Both the position numbers and the translations under genes were made by a program. The notes beneath the pieces are model-generated. The model had not been told where the DNA came from, did no database searches, and was given only the letters and a program-made list of their open reading frames with translations. Below are positions 1-5,572 of a stretch of DNA of 6,270 nucleotides, in pieces. Source of the stretch: an uncultured bacterium (GTDB lineage: Bacteria; Planctomycetota; Phycisphaerae; Phycisphaerales; SM1A02); contig CAIOTP010000035.1 of NCBI GenBank assembly GCA_903861235.1, positions 1 to 6,270 of the forward strand, read 5' to 3'. How positions within the stretch are numbered: the stretch's first letter is position 1; every line of letters starts with the position of its first letter.

Positions 1-71
1 CGCTCCGCGGCGATGCGATACACGAGGCGACCGATGCGTCCGAAACCGTTGATGCCGATGCGAATGGGCAC
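1..71 (-). CDS. gap: Glyceraldehyde-3-phosphate dehydrogenase, N-terminal fragment
   Basis: Only the first 23 codons are in the window; the gene runs off the left edge. The reading begins with GTG at 69-71 and gives MPIRIGINGFGRIGRLVYRI, the NAD-binding start of the GAPDH Rossmann fold with the GxGxxG-type loop (GINGFGRIGR). The family enzyme oxidises glyceraldehyde 3-phosphate to 1,3-bisphosphoglycerate with NAD(P)+ and phosphate in glycolysis and gluconeogenesis. The GTG start is supported by an AAGGAG ribosome binding site at 78-83, six bases upstream. No alternative in-frame start with comparable spacing was seen. NAD versus NADP preference cannot be judged from this fragment. Identity is secure; everything past residue 23 is unseen. 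Confidence 0.92.
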   Translation of the reverse strand, partial: MPIRIGINGFGRIGRLVYRIAAE

Positions 72-77
72 GGGATG

Positions 78-83
78 CTCCTT
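78..83 (-). promoter_or_regulatory. Ribosome binding site of gap
   Basis: On the minus strand this reads AAGGAG, six bases before the GTG codon at 69-71. It is the clearest Shine-Dalgarno sequence in the window and decides the non-ATG start of gap. Confidence 0.8.
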
Positions 84-102
84 GGGTGGAATCGAGGGGA
101 CA

Positions 103-131
103 ACGATAGGGCACCGTCGGCCAACCCTCAA
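103..131 (-). promoter_or_regulatory. Candidate sigma70-type promoter for gap
   Basis: On the minus strand a TTGAGG box (126-131) is followed, after exactly 17 bases, by TATCGT (103-108). Each matches the -35 (TTGACA) and -10 (TATAAT) consensus at four of six positions with the preferred spacing. Transcription would begin near position 96, giving a leader of roughly 25 bases that contains the AAGGAG site. It lies in the 93-base gap between the SDR stop and gap, so gap probably does not depend on the SDR transcript. Called by eye only. Confidence 0.45.
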
Positions 132-147
132 CCACCCACGGCCCTGC

Positions 148-161
148 CCCGCCTCGGCGGG
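148..161. terminator. Possible hairpin after the SDR gene
   Basis: CCCGCC (148-153) and GGCGGG (156-161) form a perfect 6-bp inverted repeat with a two-base centre, starting three bases past the SDR stop codon. On the minus strand, the direction of SDR transcription, no run of T follows, so it is not a standard intrinsic terminator. It may be a weak terminator or a 3'-end stabiliser, or chance in GC-rich sequence. Confidence 0.25.
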
Positions 162-164
162 ATT

Positions 165-1004
165 TCAGCCCTTGAGGGCCTCGCGGCTTCGGGCGGCCTC
201 GCGGCGGCACGCGAAGTCGAAGACGCCGGGGAAGGCGGTGATGAAGCCTGCCGCCAGCCGGATGGAGAGGCTGGTCCAGACCTCGCTGCGCGGCCGCTTC
301 AGGCAGGCCACGATCGCCCGGGCCACGCGCTCGGGCGGCTGCACGAAGAACTTGGGGGCATGGTCCGGCACCTTGCGGCCCTGGGAGGCGCGCCCGCTCC
401 GGACGGCCGCCTGCTCGAAGAACTCGGTCGTGGTCGTCACCGGATGCACGCTGCTCACCTCGATGCCGTGCGGCTCCAGCTCGAAGCGCATGGCGCGGCA
501 CATCATGGACTGCGCGGCCTTCGTGGCGGCGTAGGCGCCGAAGTAGGGAATGGTGAACTTGGCCAGGCAGCTGCTGCACATGAGCATGTGGCCGGGCCGA
601 CCCTGCGCGATCAGACGACGCGAGGCCTGCGTGACCAGGTCCGTGCTGGCGAAGAAGTTCACCTCGAACATGTGTCGCAGCGCCTCGTCGGTGGTCTCGT
701 GGTGAGCCCGCTCGAGACCGTAGCCCGCGTTGGCGAAGACCACGTCGAAGCGGCCGAAGGCCCTCTCGGCCGCGTCCAGCAGCGACGCGGAGGCCCCGAC
801 CGCCGCCACGTCCATCTCCACCGTGACCACGCGGCTTCCCAGGCCCTCGAGCGCGGCAGCCACCGTCTTCAGTCGGTCCGCCCGCCGAGCGGCCAGCACC
901 AGGTGCATGCCCTCGGCGGCCATGGCCCGGGCCGTGGCCGCCCCGATGCCCGAGCTGCCTCCGGTGATGATGGCCACCTTGTCGCGCAGGGGTCCGATGC
1001 CCAT
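165..1004 (-). CDS. Short-chain dehydrogenase/reductase (classical SDR)
   Basis: A 279-residue NAD(P)-dependent oxidoreductase of unknown substrate. It shows the classical SDR series: the TGGSSGIG cofactor loop (residues 14-21), basic residues RR after the second strand (40-41, suggestive of NADP(H)), Asp65 in an MDV motif, NAG (92-94), Asn116, catalytic Ser145, and Tyr158/Lys162 in a YAATK motif. Length is normal for the family. The usual PG after the active site is replaced by HPVTTTTEFF (187-196). The C-terminus has the pattern PPERVARAIVACL followed by a short hydrophobic stretch (about 246-265) that might contact membrane. The ATG at 1002-1004 is chosen because the cofactor motif follows at the usual distance; upstream there is only a weak AGGG. 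It is transcribed away from the channel operon and sits 93 bases before gap. No specific substrate can be assigned. Confidence 0.9.
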   Translation of the reverse strand: MGIGPLRDKVAIITGGSSGIGAATARAMAAEGMHLVLAARRADRLKTVAAALEGLGSRVVTVEMDVAAVGASASLLDAAERAFGRFDVVFANAGYGLERAHHETTDEALRHMFEVNFFASTDLVTQASRRLIAQGRPGHMLMCSSCLAKFTIPYFGAYAATKAAQSMMCRAMRFELEPHGIEVSSVHPVTTTTEFFEQAAVRSGRASQGRKVPDHAPKFFVQPPERVARAIVACLKRPRSEVWTSLSIRLAAGFITAFPGVFDFACRREAARSREALKG

Positions 1005-1049
1005 GCGGCAACCCTAGCACAACGGGCTTTCTCCTATCCTCGCGATCCC
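1005..1049. promoter_or_regulatory. Divergent promoter region between SDR and channel operon
   Basis: The 45 bases between the two divergent start codons must hold, or overlap, promoters for both directions. On the minus strand TAGGGT (1011-1016) stands six bases before the SDR ATG. On the plus strand TATCCT (1035-1040) stands nine bases before the channel ATG. Neither has a convincing -35 box at 17 bases, and the plus-strand gene has no Shine-Dalgarno sequence. The two promoters would be close enough to interfere with each other. No operator palindrome was seen. Confidence 0.4.
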
Positions 1050-2162
1050 ATGTCGCGGCTCTTCGCCACGCTGATCACCCTGCTGCTCGCGGTCACCGCG
1101 CCGGCACAGACGCCCGCCGTGGGCACCGCACCGCCGCCCATGCCGGCGGGCACGCCGGAGATGCGCGTGGGCGTGTTCACCATGCCCCCCTTCGCCGTGC
1201 CTCTGGGCAAGGACCAGTGGGGCGGCGTGTCGGTGTCCCTGTTCCGACAGGTCGCCGAGCAGATGAAGCTGCCCTACCGCCTGGTGAGCTACGACTCGAT
1301 CCACGCCGCGCTCGAGGCGCTCCGGAAGGGCGAACTCGACATCGTCGCGGTGGGGCTCGACGTCACGCCTGAACGCGAGACCTTCATGGACTTCAGCCGC
1401 GCCTTCGAGCAGAGCGGCACGAGCGCCGTGGTGCGGCTCGACCGCGCGCCCACGCTGGTCATGATCGGCCGGCAGATGCTGCAGTCGCACCTGCCTCGCA
1501 TGCTCCTGGCGCTGATCGTGATCATGATCACGGTGGCGGTCGTTCTGGCCTTCTTCGAGCGTCGACGGAACCCGGCCCAGTTCGGCGGATCGTGGCTCCA
1601 GAGCGTGGGCGAGAGCCTGTGGTGGAGCGTGACCACCATGACCACCGTGGGCTACGGCGACCGCGTGCCCGTGACCCGGGGTGGACGCTTCCTGGGCGGC
1701 ATGTGGATGCTGCTGGCGTTCGTGCTCATGACCATCGTGGGCGGCGTGATCGCCAGCGAGCTCACCGTGTCCCGCTTCCAACCCATGCTGCGGAGCGTGG
1801 ACCAGCTCTCCAAGGTGCGCTGTGGCGTGGTGCAGGACTCGGCGGCGGAGACCAGGGCCCAGGAGCAGAACCTGCAGGCGGAACGCTTCGCGGACCTCTC
1901 CACCGCCCTCCGCGCCCTGCAGGACCTGAAGGTGGACGCGGTGCTCGGCGACACCAGCTCGCTGCGCTGGTCCCTGCGGTCGGGCATGTATCCCGACCTG
2001 GCGGTGCTTCCGGATCCACTGGTGGTCGACTACGTCTGCCTGGGCCTGAGCCACCAGGTTCCCCAGGAGGTGCGCAACGGCATCGACTACTGGGTGCTGC
2101 GCATCAGCCAGAGCAAGGAATGGCAGGCCTCGCGCCGATCGAACTCCGGAGACTCCCCATGA
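1050..2162 (+). CDS. GluR0-like ligand-gated potassium channel (prokaryotic ionotropic glutamate receptor homologue)
   Basis: This 370-residue membrane protein has the architecture of the cyanobacterial GluR0 receptor: an amino-acid-binding domain split by a K+ pore. A signal peptide (residues 1-19, cleavage likely after APA) is followed by binding lobe 1 (about 37-135, with MPPF and VTPERETFMDFS), TM1 (150-169), a pore loop with the exact potassium filter TTVGYGD (198-204), TM2 (about 214-237), and lobe 2 (about 253-355, with VDAVLGD). There is no further transmembrane helix, as in GluR0 and unlike animal receptors. Arg109 aligns with the Arg that holds the ligand alpha-carboxylate in glutamate receptors; Asp301 sits where periplasmic amino-acid-binding proteins contact the amino group. 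An amino acid ligand and K+ conductance in the inner membrane, probably as a tetramer, are inferred. The ATG at 1050 is chosen because the signal peptide begins there; reading further upstream only runs antisense to the SDR. Its stop overlaps the btpA start. The exact ligand is unknown. Confidence 0.9.
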   Translation: MSRLFATLITLLLAVTAPAQTPAVGTAPPPMPAGTPEMRVGVFTMPPFAVPLGKDQWGGVSVSLFRQVAEQMKLPYRLVSYDSIHAALEALRKGELDIVAVGLDVTPERETFMDFSRAFEQSGTSAVVRLDRAPTLVMIGRQMLQSHLPRMLLALIVIMITVAVVLAFFERRRNPAQFGGSWLQSVGESLWWSVTTMTTVGYGDRVPVTRGGRFLGGMWMLLAFVLMTIVGGVIASELTVSRFQPMLRSVDQLSKVRCGVVQDSAAETRAQEQNLQAERFADLSTALRALQDLKVDAVLGDTSSLRWSLRSGMYPDLAVLPDPLVVDYVCLGLSHQVPQEVRNGIDYWVLRISQSKEWQASRRSNSGDSP

Positions 2163-2953
2163 CCACCCGCTTCCCCGGTCCGCTCATCGGCATGGTGCAC
2201 CTGGCGGCGCTGCCTGGATCGCCGCACGCCTCGCTGCGCGTGGAGCGCATCGCGCGCGCCGCCGCCGCGGAGGCCAAGGTCCTGGAGGACGCCGGCTTCG
2301 ACGCCGTGCTGGTGGAGAACATGCACGATCTGCCCTACCTCCGCCGCCGCGTGGGCCCGGAAGTGGTCGCCGCCATGGCCGCCTGCACGCTCTGCGTGCG
2401 AGCGGCGGTGTCGGTGCCCGTGGGCGTGCAGGTGCTGGCCGGTGCGAACGCCGAGGCCCTGTCCGTGGCGCACGCCTGCGGCGGCTCCTTCATCCGCGCC
2501 GAGGGCTTCCAGCTGGCCGCCGTGGCGGACGAGGGCCTTCTGGAGGAGGCGGACGCCGGCCCGCTGCTCCGGCTGCGCCGCACGATCGGCGCCGAGCGCG
2601 TGATGGTGGCCGCGGACATCCTGAAGAAGCACTCGAGCCACGCGATCACCCGCGACCTTTCCGCCGCCGAACACGCGAAGACCGCCGAGTTCATGGGCGC
2701 CGACGCCCTGGTGGTCACCGGCAGCGCGACAGGCGAGCCGGTGGACGAACGCGAACTGCGTGAAGTGCGCGCGGCCTCGCGCCTGCCGCTGCTGGTCGGA
2801 TCCGGCGCCACCCGCGAGACGGCCGCCCGGCTGCTCGAGGTGGCCGACGCCCTGATCGTGGGCAGCGCCGTCAAGCGCGGAGGCCGATGGGACCGGCCCG
2901 TGGACTCGGCCGCGGCCCGCGCCTTCGTGAAGGCCGCCCGGAAGGGCCGCTGA
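2159..2953 (+). CDS. btpA: BtpA family protein (TIM-barrel, function uncertain)
   Basis: A 264-residue full-length member of the BtpA/SgcQ family. Family hallmarks are all present: GMVHLAALPGSP (residues 11-22), VENMHDLPY (52-60), GVQVLAGAN (89-97), FIRAEGF (111-117), ADILKKHSSH (152-161), TGSATG (187-192), GSGAT (214-218) and the C-terminal GSAVKRGGRW (235-244). The fold is predicted to be a (beta/alpha)8 barrel related to phosphate-binding biosynthetic enzymes, with the late GSG and GS loops as the likely phosphate site. In cyanobacteria BtpA is needed for stable photosystem I. Homologues in non-photosynthetic bacteria and archaea have no settled role, and no photosynthesis gene is seen here. 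A GGAG at 2148-2151, seven bases before the ATG, supports the start. The ATG overlaps the channel stop codon (ATGA), suggesting translational coupling. The aminotransferase follows after three bases. Family assignment is firm; biochemical function is not. Confidence 0.92.
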   Translation: MTTRFPGPLIGMVHLAALPGSPHASLRVERIARAAAAEAKVLEDAGFDAVLVENMHDLPYLRRRVGPEVVAAMAACTLCVRAAVSVPVGVQVLAGANAEALSVAHACGGSFIRAEGFQLAAVADEGLLEEADAGPLLRLRRTIGAERVMVAADILKKHSSHAITRDLSAAEHAKTAEFMGADALVVTGSATGEPVDERELREVRAASRLPLLVGSGATRETAARLLEVADALIVGSAVKRGGRWDRPVDSAAARAFVKAARKGR

Positions 2954-2956
2954 ATC

Positions 2957-3817
2957 ATGCAGGTGTGGCTCGACGGTCGCGTGATGCCCGTGGAGGAGGC
3001 GCGGATCAGCCCCTTCGACCGCGGCTTCCTCTTCGGCGACGGCGTGTACGAGGTGGTGCGCTTCTTCGACGGCGTGGGCATGGCCATGGATCTGCACCTG
3101 GCCCGACTCGAACGAAGCCTGGCGCTCGCGGGCATCGTGGGATTCACCGCGGCGGAGGCGCGCCAGGCCATGCTGGCGGTCCTGCAGGCGGAGGGTCTGC
3201 GTGATGCGGCGGTCTACCTGCAGGTCACGCGCGGCGCCGCAGCCACACGCACCCACATTCCACCGAAGGGCCTGCGGCCCACCGTGTTCGCCTTCGCATC
3301 GGCGTGTCCACCGCTCTCCAGCCTGGACGCCGCGGCGGGCATTTCGGTGGTGGTGCGTCCCGACGACCGCTGGCACCGCTGCGAGATCAAGACGGTGAGC
3401 CTGATGGGCTCGGTCCTTCCCATGCTGGAGGCGGCCGAGATCGGCGCCGAGGAAGCCATCCTGGTGCGCGAGGGCCTGGTGAGCGAGGGCAGCAGCTCGA
3501 ACGTGATGGCCCTGGTGGGCGACACGCTGGTCACGCCGCCGATCGACGCGGAACCCTCGATCCTGCACGGCACCATGCGGCACCTGGCGCTCGACGCGGC
3601 CCATGCCGAGGGCATGAAGACGAGCGTCCGTCCCCTGCCCGTCTCCGAGCTCATGCAGGCGAGCGAGGTCCTGATCGTGAGCAGCCGGCGTGTGCTGGCC
3701 GGCGTGACCCGGCTGGACGGCCGCTCCTTCGGCGACGGTTCCGTGGGCCCGGTGGCGCACCGCCTGATCCGACGCATGCGCGACGGCGTGCAGTCGCATC
3801 TGGCCGCGGCGCGCTGA
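2957..3817 (+). CDS. dat: D-amino acid aminotransferase (class IV, PLP-dependent)
   Basis: A 286-residue class IV aminotransferase, normal length. The N-terminal segment ISPFDRGFLFGDGVYEVVR (17-35) is typical of the D-amino acid and branched-chain transaminases. Lys145 (in CEIKT) is the expected PLP lysine and Glu177 (in SEGSSSN) the residue near the pyridine nitrogen. Arg98 and His100 in TRTH match the pair that binds the substrate carboxylate in Bacillus D-amino acid aminotransferase and separates it from branched-chain enzymes. The expected reaction is D-alanine plus 2-oxoglutarate to pyruvate plus D-glutamate in the cytoplasm, feeding peptidoglycan precursors or degrading D-amino acids. 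The start at 2957 lies three bases after the btpA stop; a GGAAGG (2940-2945) inside the end of btpA may serve as its ribosome site, at rather long spacing. 4-amino-4-deoxychorismate lyase is an alternative within the fold, but the Arg98/His100 pair argues against it. Confidence 0.9.
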   Translation: MQVWLDGRVMPVEEARISPFDRGFLFGDGVYEVVRFFDGVGMAMDLHLARLERSLALAGIVGFTAAEARQAMLAVLQAEGLRDAAVYLQVTRGAAATRTHIPPKGLRPTVFAFASACPPLSSLDAAAGISVVVRPDDRWHRCEIKTVSLMGSVLPMLEAAEIGAEEAILVREGLVSEGSSSNVMALVGDTLVTPPIDAEPSILHGTMRHLALDAAHAEGMKTSVRPLPVSELMQASEVLIVSSRRVLAGVTRLDGRSFGDGSVGPVAHRLIRRMRDGVQSHLAAAR

Positions 3818-3827
3818 GCCGCGTCCG

Positions 3828-3833
3828 TAGAAT
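3828..3833 (+). promoter_or_regulatory. Candidate -10 box before coaX (possible leaderless start)
   Basis: TAGAAT matches the -10 consensus at five of six positions and lies six bases before the coaX ATG, in the widest gap of the operon (22 bases). Transcription would then start at or next to the A of the ATG, giving a leaderless mRNA, which fits the absence of any Shine-Dalgarno sequence here. No good -35 box is visible. Coupling to the upstream operon transcript remains possible. Confidence 0.35.
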
Positions 3834-3839
3834 CTCGGC

Positions 3840-4625
3840 ATGCAGCACCTGCTCGCCATCTCCGTCGGCAACAGCCGCACCGCCGTGGGCCGCTTCCTGG
3901 GCGACAAGCTGGAGGTGAGCGACCACCTGGAGAACGCGGATCTGGCGGCCCTCACGCACGCCGTGGCCCGCCACTGGGCGGCCATGGACGACGCCGACGC
4001 CCTGGTGGCCATGGCCAGCGTGAACGAGAAGGTCGCCGGACCGCTGGAGAAGGCGCTCGCAGCCGAACTGGGCACCGACATCCACCGGGTGCGCCGCGAC
4101 CTGCCTATTCCCGTGGGCACCTGCGTGGACGACGACACCCAGGTGGGCGACGACCGGCTTCTGGCCGCCGCGGCCGCGTGGGATGCGCTCAAGCAGGCGG
4201 TGGTCGTGGTGGACGCCGGCACCGCCATCACGGTGGACTTCGTGGACGGCGAGGGCACGTTCCACGGAGGCGCCATCGCGCCGGGCGCCTCGCTGCAGCT
4301 CCGGTCGCTTCACGAGCACACCGATCAGCTGCCCCGTGTGGCCTTCGCGCAGCCGGATGCCGAACCTTTCGGTCGCAACACCGCCGCCGCCATGCTGCTG
4401 GGGGTGCACGAGGGACTGCGGGGCATGGTCCGACAGCTGGTGGAGCGTTACGCCGAACACTACGGCGCCTTCCCCATGGTCATCGCCACCGGCGGCGACG
4501 CCGAGACGCTGCTGGCCGGGGACGAGCTGGTCGACCGCATCGTTCCCGATCTGGTGCTCATGGGCATCGCCGTGGCGGCGCGCCACGCCGGCGAGGAAGA
4601 CGAAGCGGACGAAGAGGCCGTGTGA
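3840..4625 (+). CDS. coaX: Type III pantothenate kinase
   Basis: A 261-residue cytoplasmic kinase of the ASKHA fold that phosphorylates pantothenate with ATP, the first step of coenzyme A synthesis. Visible family motifs: the first phosphate loop SVGNS (residues 8-12), the GDDR pantothenate-site motif (103-106), the second phosphate motif DAGTAITVD (125-133), GGAIAPG (143-149), FGRNT (177-181) and the adenosine-site TGGD (217-220). Type III enzymes need a monovalent cation and work as dimers. One residue is odd: the first motif normally begins with Asp (DxGNT/S), but here residue 8 is Ser, codon TCC at 3861-3863. The C-terminus is an acidic tail (GEEDEADEEAV). There is no Shine-Dalgarno sequence before the ATG; the start is fixed by the first motif lying at residues 8-12. 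The stop overlaps the next ATG by one base. Family identity is firm; full activity is less certain because of Ser8. Confidence 0.92.
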   Translation: MQHLLAISVGNSRTAVGRFLGDKLEVSDHLENADLAALTHAVARHWAAMDDADALVAMASVNEKVAGPLEKALAAELGTDIHRVRRDLPIPVGTCVDDDTQVGDDRLLAAAAAWDALKQAVVVVDAGTAITVDFVDGEGTFHGGAIAPGASLQLRSLHEHTDQLPRVAFAQPDAEPFGRNTAAAMLLGVHEGLRGMVRQLVERYAEHYGAFPMVIATGGDAETLLAGDELVDRIVPDLVLMGIAVAARHAGEEDEADEEAV

Positions 4626-5554
4626 TGTCCGACCCGCCCATCCGCGCGCGGTGGCTGACGCCGCCCGGGACGGCGGCGTTGGGGCTTCTGCAGCTGGAGG
4701 GGGACGACCTCTCGGGACTTCTCGGCACCGAGCCGCCGGAACCTGGCCAGATCAGGCTTCGCACGATCGCGGGCCTGGATGCCTGCGTGCTGGCCCGCAC
4801 CGACGCACGCACGCTGCTGGTCACGCCTCACGGAGGGCCACGCATTCGCCAGCGGCTCACGGCGTGGCTCCTGACTCGCGGGGCCTGCTTCGAGAGTCAG
4901 GCATCGCCCTGGGCCATCGCCACCGAGGACCCGGTCATGCGGCGGGTGCTCGAGACGCTTCCTCGCGCCGCCAGCCCGGACGCGCTCCCCCTGCTGCTCG
5001 CACAGCCCGGACGATGGGCTCGCCACGGTCCACCCGGACCCGCCGATGCGGAGCGATCGCGTCGTCTGCGGCGGCTGGTCGATCCTGCCCTGGTGGCGCT
5101 GGTGGGACCGCCCAACGCCGGCAAGAGTTCGCTTCTGAACGCGCTGGCCGGACGTGCCGCGGCCCTGGCCTCGCCCGAGGCCGGCACCACGCGCGATCAT
5201 GTCACCGTGAGCGTCTCGCTGGCAGGACTGACGTGCACGGTGCTGGATGCACCGGGACTCCGCCCTGCCGCCGAGGCGCTGGAGGCCCAGGCGATCGCCA
5301 GGGCCCTCGCGCGGGTGGATCAGGCGGATCTGGTGCTGCTGCTCGCCGCCCCCGGGCAGGCGTTCACCGGGACCACGCTTCCCTGCATCCGCGTGCGAAC
5401 CATGACCGACCGGCCCGAGGCCGATCCGGAGGGCACGCAGCTTCGAGTCTGCGCGCTCACGGGTCACGGCCTGGGCGAACTGGCCCGAGCGGTGCGTGAA
5501 CGCCTGGTTCCCGCGTCGGATCTGGCCAGCGACCGTCCCTTCGAATTTCGCTGA
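4625..5554 (+). CDS. Truncated MnmE/TrmE-like GTPase
   Basis: A 309-residue relative of the tRNA-modifying GTPase MnmE, which is normally about 450 residues. The N-terminal part (about 8-95) retains traces of the MnmE folate-binding domain (TPPG at 12-15, HGG at 69-71) but not the SxTGED motif. The G domain has G1 GPPNAGKSS (161-169), G2 in EAGTTRD (185-191), G3 DAPG (208-211), a degenerate G4 TMTD (259-262, normally NKxD) and a weak G5 CALTG (276-280). Asn164 and Glu220 align with E. coli MnmE Asn226 (K+ binding) and Glu282 (catalysis). Most of the helical domain and the C-terminal CxGK, whose Cys is needed for tRNA modification, are missing; the protein ends at FEFR. It is therefore unlikely to replace MnmE, and GTP specificity may be relaxed. 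The ATG at 4625 shares one base with the coaX stop (TGATG), implying coupled translation. Similar short forms are, from memory, common in Planctomycetota. Confidence 0.87.
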   Translation: MSDPPIRARWLTPPGTAALGLLQLEGDDLSGLLGTEPPEPGQIRLRTIAGLDACVLARTDARTLLVTPHGGPRIRQRLTAWLLTRGACFESQASPWAIATEDPVMRRVLETLPRAASPDALPLLLAQPGRWARHGPPGPADAERSRRLRRLVDPALVALVGPPNAGKSSLLNALAGRAAALASPEAGTTRDHVTVSVSLAGLTCTVLDAPGLRPAAEALEAQAIARALARVDQADLVLLLAAPGQAFTGTTLPCIRVRTMTDRPEADPEGTQLRVCALTGHGLGELARAVRERLVPASDLASDRPFEFR

Positions 5555-5558
5555 GCCC

Positions 5559-5572
5559 GGGGCCGAAACCCC
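5559..5572. terminator. Small hairpin between convergent genes
   Basis: GGGG (5559-5562), a six-base loop CCGAAA and CCCC (5569-5572) can pair in the 17-base gap between the two facing stop codons. It could act weakly in both directions, but the stem is only four base pairs and neither side has a T run. No better terminator is visible, so termination here may depend on Rho or on convergent transcription. Confidence 0.2.

Noticed and set aside
72..164. A possible small gene or RNA in the SDR-gap intergenic region
   Set aside because: No start with a ribosome site and no conserved RNA-like structure was seen beyond one short GC hairpin; a promoter for gap explains the space.
75..1049. An open plus-strand frame continuous with the channel gene, antisense to the SDR
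   Set aside because: It has no family features, while the minus-strand SDR in the same place has every catalytic motif. Long spurious open frames are expected at this GC content, and the signal peptide at 1050 marks the true channel start.
2087..4276. A 729-codon open frame on the minus strand opposite btpA, dat and coaX
   Set aside because: The product is low-complexity, rich in His, Arg, Gly and Ala, with no motifs. The plus-strand genes there are firmly identified, so this is a mirror of their codon bias.
4178..4624. N-terminal extension of the MnmE-like protein into coaX
   Set aside because: The extension is Arg/Gly-rich out-of-frame coaX sequence. MnmE-like similarity (TPPG) begins only a few residues after the ATG at 4625, the expected N-terminal distance.
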